DNA from: WRAV01 sp050950205
Lineage (GTDB): Bacteria > Bacillota > Clostridia > Oscillospirales > Ruminococcaceae
NCBI GenBank assembly: GCA_050950205.1
Contig: JBMNHF010000002.1
Location: 1-64,000, forward strand
Length of the DNA stretch: 64,000 bases
Reading direction: 5' to 3'
The notes beneath the pieces are model-generated. The model saw nothing but the letters and a program-made list of their open reading frames with translations, was not told where the DNA came from and did no database searches. Below are positions 58,501-64,000 of this stretch, piece by piece. The position numbers and the translations under genes are program-made. The first letter of the stretch is position 1, and the number at the start of each line of letters is the position of its first letter.

Positions 58501-59111
58501 GCTTTGGCGGTCTGGACCATGTGATCGCTTCCGGCGAAGACGTGAACATTCTGGTCTTTGACACCGAAGTTTACTCCAACACCGGCGGACAGTCCTCCAA
58601 GTCCACTCCCACCGGCGCTGTGGCTCAGTTTGCCGCAGCCGGTAAGGAAGTGAAGAAGAAGGATCTGGCGGCCATTGCCATGAGCTACGGTTATGTTTAC
58701 GTGGCACAGGTTGGACAGGGCGCCGACTACAACCAGCTGATGAAGGCCATGGTAGAGGCCGAGAGCTACAAGGGACCTTCCATCATCATCGCATATGCTC
58801 CCTGCATCAACCACGGCATCAAGGGCGGCATGGGCAAGAGCCAGACCCAGATCAAGGACGCTGTGGCCGCAGGCTACTGGCATCTGTTCCGGTTTGACCC
58901 CCGCCTCAAGGCAGAGGGCAAGAACCCCTTCCAGCTGGACAGCAAGGCTCCCTCTCAGAGCTACAAGGAGTTTATCGAGCGTGAAGTGCGCTATACCAGC
59001 CTGATGCGCACCTTCCCCGATCGCGCCAAGGAGCTCTTCGAGGAAGCGGATCAGATTGCAAAGGAAAAATACGAGCATCTGCTTCGCCTTTCCAAGCTCT
59101 ATGAAGTTTAA
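55548..59111 (+). CDS. nifJ: Pyruvate:ferredoxin (flavodoxin) oxidoreductase
   Basis: Single-chain PFOR of 1187 residues, the central enzyme turning pyruvate and CoA into acetyl-CoA, CO2 and reduced ferredoxin. Domain I has AFTDVAAIYPITPSS (near 25) for substrate and TPP. Two 4Fe-4S motifs, CIQCNFCSYVCPH (near 695) and CTGCGSCVNVCPG (near 752), carry electrons. CAGCGE (near 820) and a later Cys (APCINHG) hold the proximal cluster, and FGGDGWAYDIGFGG (near 973) binds TPP-Mg. ATG at 55548 ten bases after GGAGG. Codon use is strongly biased to C-ending codons compared with its neighbours, as expected for a highly expressed gene. Confidence 0.98.
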   Translation: MARKMKTMDGNTAAAHVSYAFTDVAAIYPITPSSVMAEEVDKWSAGGQKNLFGQQVQVVEMQSEAGAAGTVHGSLAAGALTTTFTASQGLLLMIPNMYKMAGENLPAVIHVSARAVASHALSIFGDHSDVYACRQTGFAMLASSSVQEVMDLAAVAHLAAIKGRVPFLHFFDGFRTSHEVDKIAAWEYEDLADMLDWDAVQKFRDNALNPNRPVQRGTAQNPDIFFQAREASNVFYNALPEIVEEYMGKVNQKIGSDYQLFNYYGAPDAEHVIIAMGSVCGTIEETIDYLNARGGKYGLVKVRLYRPFRADKLIDAIPESVKSISVLDRTKEPGALGEPLHLDVVLALKGSKFDQTPVYSGRYGLGSKDTQPADIIAVYKNAENGGVKPKFTLSIVDDVTHLSLPVGENPDTSPEGTTSCKFWGLGADGTVGANKNSIKIIGDHTDMYAQAYFSYDSKKSGGVTVSHLRFGKNPIKSTYFINKADFVACHNPSYIGKYDMVSDLKPGGTFLLNCPWSDAELEEHLPGDVKKFIADNNIKFYTIDAISIGRELGLGGRVNTVLQAAFFKLANIIPIDDAVKYMKDAATKSYGSKGEAIVKMNHNAIDKGVESIREVKIPDSWKNASGGMGHAKAEGEDKELVDYVNNILIPVNAQKGDSLPVSAFTGREDGTFPLGSAAYEKRGIAVDVPCWKPENCIQCNFCSYVCPHAVIRPFLLTEEEAAKAPKGTKLLDATGLPGLKFAMVPTVLDCTGCGSCVNVCPGKKGEKALVMEPLESQLEQQDVFAYCFDLPEKAEANAKFKESTVKGSQFKQPLLEFSGACAGCGETPYAKLVTQLFGDRMYIANATGCSSIWGGSAPSTPYTKNKQGKGPAWANSLFEDNAEYGYGMYLAQKTIRNKLRQKTEELIALGGAPALEAAAKNWLDTMDDGAANAQATQEYVKELESISGQSGTAAELAKEILKEKDYLSKKSVWIFGGDGWAYDIGFGGLDHVIASGEDVNILVFDTEVYSNTGGQSSKSTPTGAVAQFAAAGKEVKKKDLAAIAMSYGYVYVAQVGQGADYNQLMKAMVEAESYKGPSIIIAYAPCINHGIKGGMGKSQTQIKDAVAAGYWHLFRFDPRLKAEGKNPFQLDSKAPSQSYKEFIEREVRYTSLMRTFPDRAKELFEEADQIAKEKYEHLLRLSKLYEV

Positions 59112-59151
59112 AGAGCTTTATCCCGGCAAAGCTGAGAGCTAGCACTGCGAA

Positions 59152-59189
59152 AAAATGCCGTCGCTTCTTTTGGGAAGCGGCGGCATTTT
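59152..59189 (+). terminator. nifJ: Terminator of nifJ
   Basis: AATGCCG-T-CGCTTC pairs with GAAGCG-G-CGGCATT, followed by TTTC. Confidence 0.85.
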
Positions 59190-59339
59190 CATCAGCGAAT
59201 GGATCGGATGTCTTACAGCACATTTTTTGGGTGATTTTTCGCTGCTTGTCAAATCAAGGCTCCTATTGTAGAATGATATCAATATCGTCAGGCAATGGGA
59301 TTCCAGCGCTCTGCCCGACAGAAATTACAGGGGGATGGA

Positions 59340-59903
59340 ATGTCTCAATCAGGCGAAAAAACTGATCTGCGGGTGAGCAGAACCCAGCGAGCTCTGCAAA
59401 CAGCATTGCTATTGCTGCTGGAAAAAACACCGTTTTCTAAGATTACGGTCCAAACCATCTGCCAAAAGGCAGGGGTGAGCCGGGCCACCTTTTACATGCA
59501 TTATCAGGACAAATATGCGTTGCTGCGGGTTTGTCTGGAGCGGCTGTGGCAACAAGCCAATCATCAACCGGGAGATCACAATGAGATCGTTCGCCGGGTG
59601 GTTTTTCTGACCTATCACAATGCTCGGCTCTTTAAAAATATTATATCCGACCGCAGCGATCAGGAACTAATCTATATGCTAAGCCAGGCCGTGGTTACGG
59701 ATATGATGACAAAGCTCGAGAAACGCAAGGCAAAGGGAGCTCGGTACCCTGTTCCCGAGCAAATTTTAGCTCGCTTTATTTCGGGGGGGATGGCTCATCT
59801 TCTCATCTGGTGGATGCTGGATAATTGCCCCACCCCGCCGGAGGAGATGGCGGAGCATTTAAATGCTTTGGCAGAGCATTTGGATAACTTTCACCAAGAA
59901 TAA
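59340..59903 (+). CDS. TetR family transcription regulator
   Basis: 187 residues. Helix-turn-helix near 20-65: ALQTALLLLLEKTPFSKITVQTICQKAGVSRATFYMHYQDKYALL. The C-terminal half is the ligand domain with an all-helical pattern like DhaS-type regulators. The ATG at 59340 follows AGGGGG. The next gene on the strand is mgsA, 44 bases on; local control of mgsA is possible. Confidence 0.93.
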   Translation: MSQSGEKTDLRVSRTQRALQTALLLLLEKTPFSKITVQTICQKAGVSRATFYMHYQDKYALLRVCLERLWQQANHQPGDHNEIVRRVVFLTYHNARLFKNIISDRSDQELIYMLSQAVVTDMMTKLEKRKAKGARYPVPEQILARFISGGMAHLLIWWMLDNCPTPPEEMAEHLNALAEHLDNFHQE

Positions 59904-59947
59904 GTGGAACAGTCGAACAGGAAAACAAGTAAAAAGGAGAATGAATT

Positions 59948-60451
59948 ATGTTGCACAGCGACTTCATCACCCTAAGCATACCGGCCAAAAAAAGCATTGC
60001 TCTGATTGCCCACGACAACAAAAAACAGGAGCTCATCGAGTGGTGTCTGCTGCATAAGGATATTTTGGCCAATCACAACCTTTCCGGAACAGGCACCACC
60101 GCCATGATGATCACCCGCATGACCGGACTGACCGTGAAGGGTTACAACAGCGGCCCTTTGGGAGGGGATCAGCAGATAGGGGCTAAAATTGTAGAGGGGC
60201 GCATCGATTTTGTCATCTTCTTTTCCGACCCTTTGACCGCCCAGCCCCACGACCCTGACGTGAAGGCTCTGCTGCGGATTGCCCAGCTTTACGATGTGCC
60301 CATTGCCACCAACCGGGCCACGGCAGAGTTTATGATCACCTCCCCCTTGATGAACGCCACCTACGACAGAATAGTGAAGAATTTTAAAAGGGAAGTTGTC
60401 AAGCGCAGCGATACCTTGACCGAGCGGCAGGAAAGCGAAGGCGCTGTTTAA
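59948..60451 (+). CDS. mgsA: Methylglyoxal synthase
   Basis: 167 residues; converts dihydroxyacetone phosphate to methylglyoxal and phosphate, an overflow path of glycolysis. IALIAHDNKKQELIEW at the start, the phosphate-binding SGTGTTAMMI, and the family signature SGPLGGDQQIGAKIVEGRIDFVIFFSDPLTAQPHDPDVKALLRIA with the catalytic Asp residues are intact. ATG at 59948 after AAAAAGGAG. Confidence 0.97.
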   Translation: MLHSDFITLSIPAKKSIALIAHDNKKQELIEWCLLHKDILANHNLSGTGTTAMMITRMTGLTVKGYNSGPLGGDQQIGAKIVEGRIDFVIFFSDPLTAQPHDPDVKALLRIAQLYDVPIATNRATAEFMITSPLMNATYDRIVKNFKREVVKRSDTLTERQESEGAV

Positions 60452-60481
60452 ACCGTAAAAGGAATTATTGAGAAAAAGAGA

Positions 60482-60511
60482 AACCCTCGACGGTTAGGAC
60501 CGCCGGGGGTT
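60482..60511 (+). terminator. mgsA: Terminator-like hairpin after mgsA
   Basis: AACCCTCGACGGT pairs with ACCGCCGGGGGTT (one mismatch) around TAGG; weak T-run. Confidence 0.6.
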
Positions 60512-60562
60512 CCTTAGAAAAGGAGAGAGAAATGCAAAGGCAGTAAAAGGCAATTTCAGAAT

Positions 60563-61894
60563 TTAAATGCCGCCGGTGGGAAGAGATACCTCTTTTTTCA
60601 GAGCTTCGGGAATCTGTTCCAGAATCTGTACCTCCAAATCCATGGTTTTGCCGTCCCGCACAATGACAAAGTTTAGAACATCCCCCACCTTGCCGGAGAT
60701 CACCGCTTCGCTGACATGGGAGGCGGTTTCAATGGCTTTGCCGTTGATGCTGACAATCCGATCTCCCGGCATCAATCCGTTGTTGCGGGTGGTTTCCATC
60801 ACATAGACCCCAAATTCCCGCAGGCCGTAATAGTTGGCGGTGCGCAGATCGGCCACCTGAAGCACCTTGATGCCCAGCTCCGGACGTCCGGTGACATAGC
60901 CGTATTCAATCAGATCCCGAGTCACTGCCAAAGCGGTGTTGGAGGGAATGGCAAATCCCAGGCCTTCGATATCCAGACCGCTGGACTTTGCGTTGACAAT
61001 GCCGATGAGGTTGCCATTGCTGTCAAACAGGCCGCCCCCCGAGTTGCCGGGGTTGATGGCCGCAGAGGTTTGCATCAGGGTCATGGTTTCGTTTCCGATG
61101 GTGATCTCCCTGTCCTTGGCGCTCACCACACCGTTGGTGACGCTGCCCCCCAAAGTGCCCAGAGGGTTGCCGATGGCCACCGCCACCTGTCCCACCTGCA
61201 CGGTGTCGGAATCGGCAAAGGTGACGGGAGTCAAACCTTCCGCTTCTATTTTAATCACCGCAAGGTCGGTTTTGGGGTCGGCTCCCACCAGGGTGGCAGG
61301 ATACTCGCTGCCGTCTTGGGTGCGGACCATCACCTCCGAGGCATTTTCAATCACATGGTTATTGGTGATGATGTAACCATCCTGAGAATAGATGACGCCG
61401 CTTCCGGCAGAGTTAGACTGTTGTTCCCCAAAAAAGGTCATCACCCGGCTGCTCAGGCGAATTTCCACCACGCTGGGCCCTGCCTTTTCCACCACCGAAG
61501 TGATGTCCCCCCCTGCAGCGGCCTGGGGAAGAACAGCAGGTACAGACGGCGCAGGTGCAACCTGAGGCTGCGCTTCTGCCTCCGACTGGGAAGCTGCGAC
61601 ATCATGGGGAGCAAGTTGGGTGCTCATCCACCAAGACGTTGCACCGCCGCCCACCGCCCCGCCAATCAGGGAGAGAACAAGCATACCTGCCACCAGGGCA
61701 GCACGGCGTCCGGAGCGATTGCGCCGTTTGGGAGGTTCTTCCTCCAGAAGAGAAGGGGAGGAATAGGAGTTGTTGTCATAATAGGAAGGATAAAGCCTCT
61801 GGCTGGAGAGATTGGAGGAAGAGCTGCCAAAGCGGCTGTCCGATTCCTGGGAGGCTCCCCCCACATTCCAGCTGCCAAAGGTGTTCTGATTCAT
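60563..61894 (-). CDS. HtrA/DegP-like membrane-anchored serine protease
   Basis: 443 residues. A Ser/Asn-rich cytoplasmic head and basic KRRNRSGRR precede one membrane helix (about 68-92). After a Pro/Ala linker comes the trypsin-like domain with the His of TNNHVIENA, the Asp of KTDLAVIKI and the Ser of NPGNSGGGLF. A C-terminal PDZ domain (LREFGVYVMETTRNNGLMPGDRIVSINGKAI) completes it. The enzyme degrades misfolded surface proteins. I chose the ATG at 61894 with AAAGGGGG upstream. Confidence 0.95.
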   Translation of the reverse strand: MNQNTFGSWNVGGASQESDSRFGSSSSNLSSQRLYPSYYDNNSYSSPSLLEEEPPKRRNRSGRRAALVAGMLVLSLIGGAVGGGATSWWMSTQLAPHDVAASQSEAEAQPQVAPAPSVPAVLPQAAAGGDITSVVEKAGPSVVEIRLSSRVMTFFGEQQSNSAGSGVIYSQDGYIITNNHVIENASEVMVRTQDGSEYPATLVGADPKTDLAVIKIEAEGLTPVTFADSDTVQVGQVAVAIGNPLGTLGGSVTNGVVSAKDREITIGNETMTLMQTSAAINPGNSGGGLFDSNGNLIGIVNAKSSGLDIEGLGFAIPSNTALAVTRDLIEYGYVTGRPELGIKVLQVADLRTANYYGLREFGVYVMETTRNNGLMPGDRIVSINGKAIETASHVSEAVISGKVGDVLNFVIVRDGKTMDLEVQILEQIPEALKKEVSLPTGGI

Positions 61895-61952
61895 ATGTTT
61901 ATGCCCCCTTTGAACGAAACTGTTCATATGTAATGAGTTGGTCTATTTGGTA

Positions 61953-61980
61953 TCTATATCATACCTATGAAATATGACAA
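61953..61980 (-). promoter_or_regulatory. Promoter of the HtrA-like gene
   Basis: On the minus strand TTGTCA (61980-61975), a 16-base spacer, then TATAGA (61958-61953). Confidence 0.55.
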
Positions 61981-62075
61981 GCTTTTAAAAAACATAAAAA
62001 AGGAAAATGAAGAAAAGTGGGAAAAATTATGAACGGTTCTCTGCATGGGGGAATGCTTTGAGCAGGAAAAACAAA

Positions 62076-62105
62076 TTACCGAATCCGTATAAAGTGTGAT
62101 ATAAT
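62076..62105 (+). promoter_or_regulatory. Promoter of the PPC/Ogt operon
   Basis: TTACCG, an 18-base spacer, then a perfect TATAAT with the extended TGA before it. The leader to the start codon is about 150 bases; no recognised element lies in it. Confidence 0.65.
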
Positions 62106-62264
62106 AACCAGAAAGCGATATACTCTCGATGCATTACCTTAGCATTGCCTTGTGCCTGTGGGGATCCATCCTAGGCAACAGGCGATATGTTCATTAGCAG
62201 AGCTGCCAGTTTGGCCGTTTTGACTCTGCTGCGGTTTATCCAACATCAAAAGGAGGTATATGGT

Positions 62265-62693
62265 ATGGAATATAAACGTTTTGGAAACAGTGTGGTGGCG
62301 CGTTTGGATCGGGGAGACGAGGTGGTTGCCTGCCTGACCCAACTCTGTCAGCAGGAGGACATCCGTCTGGCCCAGATATCCGGCTTGGGTGCGGTGGATT
62401 ATGTCAAGGCGGGGATTTTTTATGTGGACCAAAAGCGGTATCACCAGTATGAGCTGACCGGCCCCAGAGAAATCGTCTCCCTGACGGGAAGCGCCACCCG
62501 CAAGGACGGGGAAGTTTACCTTCACATCCACATTGCCGTCTCCGACGGGGAAGGAGCGGTGCTGGGGGGCCATCTCAACGAGGCAAGAATCAGCGCTACC
62601 GGGGAAATTATTCTGATGATAATGGACGGCGAGGTGGGGCGGCGCTTTGATGCTGGCGGTGTTCACCTCAACCTGTTTGATTTTGGAGCATAA
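62265..62693 (+). CDS. PPC (DUF296) domain protein
   Basis: 142 residues, a single PPC/DUF296 domain. KRFGNSVVARLDRGDEVVACLTQLCQQEDIRLAQISGLGAVDYVKAGIF is the usual opening. The GEVYLHIHIAVSDGEGAVLGGHLNEA segment carries the three conserved His of the putative metal site. Bacterial members form trimers and are called DNA-binding by analogy with plant proteins; the role is unknown. ATG at 62265 after AAAAGGAGG; four bases before the next gene. Confidence 0.9.
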   Translation: MEYKRFGNSVVARLDRGDEVVACLTQLCQQEDIRLAQISGLGAVDYVKAGIFYVDQKRYHQYELTGPREIVSLTGSATRKDGEVYLHIHIAVSDGEGAVLGGHLNEARISATGEIILMIMDGEVGRRFDAGGVHLNLFDFGA

Positions 62694-62696
62694 ACC

Positions 62697-63206
62697 ATGA
62701 AGCAGGTTTTGATTGTGGTGGATATGCAGGAGGATTTTGTCACTGGGGTTTTAGGCTCCCAAGAGGCACAGGCGGTGGTGGAGCCGATCCGGCAGGAAGT
62801 TGCCCGCTATCGGGAGAAGGGCTGGCCGGTGCTCTTCACCGCCGATACCCACTCCCAGCAGGAAACCTCTCAGGAGAGCAGGCACATTCCCTGCCACTGC
62901 GTCAAGGGAGAGGCGGGATGGCGGATTCTCTCCCAACTGGACCCCAAAGACAGCCCGGTGGTGGAAAAGCCCAGCTTTCTCTGTCTGGAGCTTCCCCGAG
63001 CCATCGGCCCTTTGGAGCCGGAGGACGTCATTGCTTTGTGCGGAGTCTGCACCGACATCTGTGTGGTTTCCAACGCCCTGTACTTAAGGGCACGGTATCC
63101 CGATAATCCCATTGTGGTGTTGGAAAAGCTCTGCGCCGGAACCTCGGAGGAAAACCACAAGGCAGCCCTTGCGGTGATGAAAAGCTGCCTCATCGAGGTT
63201 AGGTGA
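62697..63206 (+). CDS. Isochorismatase-like cysteine hydrolase
   Basis: 169 residues. VVDMQEDFVTGVLGS gives the catalytic Asp (near 9), VEKPSF the Lys, and DVIALCGVCTDICVVSNALYLRAR the nucleophile Cys and cis-peptide region. FTADTH holds the metal-type Asp-His. Likely nicotinamidase or a related amidohydrolase (the family is hard to resolve). Translation is probably coupled to the gene before. Confidence 0.9.
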   Translation: MKQVLIVVDMQEDFVTGVLGSQEAQAVVEPIRQEVARYREKGWPVLFTADTHSQQETSQESRHIPCHCVKGEAGWRILSQLDPKDSPVVEKPSFLCLELPRAIGPLEPEDVIALCGVCTDICVVSNALYLRARYPDNPIVVLEKLCAGTSEENHKAALAVMKSCLIEVR

Positions 63207-63210
63207 AAAA

Positions 63211-63678
63211 ATGTTGACCTATTCTATTTATGATACGCCGTTGGGAAAGATGCTAATTGCCGCCGATGAAATTGGCATCGTTCACCTGTATCCGGCTCAA
63301 AAAGTAGATACACAGGGGATGGAGCAGGGGGAAACGCCTCTGCTCCGTCAGGCTGCCCAAAAGCTGGAAGCCTATTTAAAAGGGGAGGGGGATACCTTAT
63401 CCGATCTGCCCCTTTCTCCCCGAGGTACCCCTTTTCAAAAACAGGTGTGGCGGGCCCTGCGCACCGTCCCCTATGGGGAAACCCGCAGCTATGCCTGGCT
63501 GGCCCAAGCCATTGGAAAGCCCAAGGCAGCCCGGGCGGTGGGGGGTGCCAACGGAAAAAACACCATTTTGTTGGCCATACCCTGTCACCGCATTGTGGGA
63601 GCGGATGGCTCTCTGGTGGGGTTTGGCGCAGGGATGGAAATGAAAAAAACATTGCTCCGACTGGAAGGAGCCTTGTAG
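63211..63678 (+). CDS. ogt: Methylated-DNA-protein-cysteine methyltransferase
   Basis: 155 residues. Repairs O6-alkylguanine by moving the alkyl group to its own Cys, in the motif LAIPCHRIVGADGSLVGFGAG. TPFQKQVWRALRTVPYGETRSYAWLAQAIGKPKAARAVGGANGKN is the DNA-binding helix-turn-helix part. It lacks an Ada-type regulatory domain, so Ogt-type. ATG at 63211, four bases after the hydrolase stop. Confidence 0.97.
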   Translation: MLTYSIYDTPLGKMLIAADEIGIVHLYPAQKVDTQGMEQGETPLLRQAAQKLEAYLKGEGDTLSDLPLSPRGTPFQKQVWRALRTVPYGETRSYAWLAQAIGKPKAARAVGGANGKNTILLAIPCHRIVGADGSLVGFGAGMEMKKTLLRLEGAL

Positions 63679-63720
63679 GATCAAACGCCGGCTTCTTTGC
63701 CGGTTAAAGAGGTGGTAGCA

Positions 63721-64000
63721 TTGAACAGCCCGTCGATGGATGAGTTTACCCGTTTTCGCTTTTTGTCCGGTTTGCAGGCAGCGCCGGAAGGCGAACATGC
63801 TATCTTTCGGGTAACCCGCATCGAAGAAAACGAATACCGCCACACCCTGTGGCTTTGGAAAGGGGAGCAGGAGCTGCGGTCGATGGCCGAGTTGGGGACT
63901 TCTTCCCTTTTTGTTTGGGACAGCAGCAAAACCCTGCTGTTTGCCGCCCTTCGCAACCCCAAAGACCTAGCTCGAAAGAAGAAGGGAGAGGTGCCCACCG
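63721..64000 (+). CDS. S9 family peptidase, N-terminal part (runs off the window)
   Basis: About 93 codons before the window ends. SPSMDEFTRFRFLSGLQAAPEGEHAIFRVTRIEENEYRHTLWLW resembles the beta-propeller start of acylaminoacyl-peptidase or prolyl oligopeptidase-like proteins of gut Firmicutes. TTG at 63721 has AGAGGTGG five bases upstream; an ATG at 63736 lacks one. The catalytic domain is outside the window. Confidence 0.7.
   Translation, partial: MNSPSMDEFTRFRFLSGLQAAPEGEHAIFRVTRIEENEYRHTLWLWKGEQELRSMAELGTSSLFVWDSSKTLLFAALRNPKDLARKKKGEVPT

Noticed and set aside
57057..59078. Minus-strand open frame of 673 codons opposite nifJ
   Set aside because: A shadow of the strongly codon-biased PFOR gene; composition is Gly/Val/Leu-rich as expected for antisense frames.
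1..64000. CRISPR arrays, insertion sequences, prophage or defence genes
   Set aside because: No regularly spaced repeats, transposase, integrase or recognisable defence proteins were found in a reading of both strands.

Overview
The window looks like chromosome from a low-to-mid GC, Gram-positive anaerobe of the class Clostridia, most likely an Oscillospiraceae/Ruminococcaceae-type gut bacterium. The signs are pyruvate:ferredoxin oxidoreductase, an adhE fragment behind Rex-like operators, glucuronate isomerase, methylglyoxal synthase, the carboxynorspermidine route to polyamines, many lipoproteins with a Gram-positive lipobox, strong GGAGG ribosome binding sites, PASTA and LytTR/GHKL signalling proteins, and no outer-membrane genes. 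This is inferred from gene content; no database was searched. I found no prophage, insertion sequence, CRISPR array, rRNA or defence island.

Layout. 1-900: ATP-grasp gene, cut by the window edge and frameshifted. 1176-5265: a Rex-type leader and the first 111 or so codons of adhE, joined abruptly to a truncated peptide-type ABC operon (two ATPases, an isocitrate lyase/PEP mutase family enzyme, a cupin). 5526-13528: TM2 protein, YfhO membrane protein, P-loop ATPase, an antibiotic-resistance-type ABC-F gene with an elaborate attenuator leader, and a lipoprotein amidase. 13631-20586: RbsD/FucU mutarotase, chemoreceptor, and a peptide-use cluster (PepD, small membrane protein, PqqD-like protein, OPT transporter). 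20937-27405: tRNA-Lys, PAP2 protein, orphan binding lipoprotein, DusB, and the two-gene carboxynorspermidine pathway. 27475-31428: an orphan transcription unit, a GHKL/LytTR two-component pair whose regulator is frameshifted, LemA and a decayed DUF2207 gene.

31439-38235: UxaC, a second chemoreceptor with an HD-GYP-type protein, and an ACT-domain/PaaK pair behind a leader-peptide attenuator. 38445-43733: secreted metallopeptidase, PASTA pseudokinase, YebC, acetyltransferase, PpiC-type foldase. 43818-48497: a GldF/GldG/DUF4340-type ABC operon. 48924-55220: DUF1015, bPH2 membrane protein, acetyltransferase, RsuA-type pseudouridine synthase, dCMP deaminase, RsmA. 55548-64000: PFOR, TetR regulator with MgsA, HtrA protease, and an operon of PPC protein, cysteine hydrolase, Ogt and a partial S9 peptidase.

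The most interesting signals are two leader regions that look like ribosome-controlled attenuators (ABC-F, minus strand 11789-12083; paaK, minus strand 37984-38235), a PASTA membrane protein whose kinase domain has lost all its catalytic residues, and the adhE/opp junction. Three genes are broken by one- or two-base indels (191-195, 18315, 29932-29937). These may be assembly errors or real inactivation; the sequence alone cannot say which.
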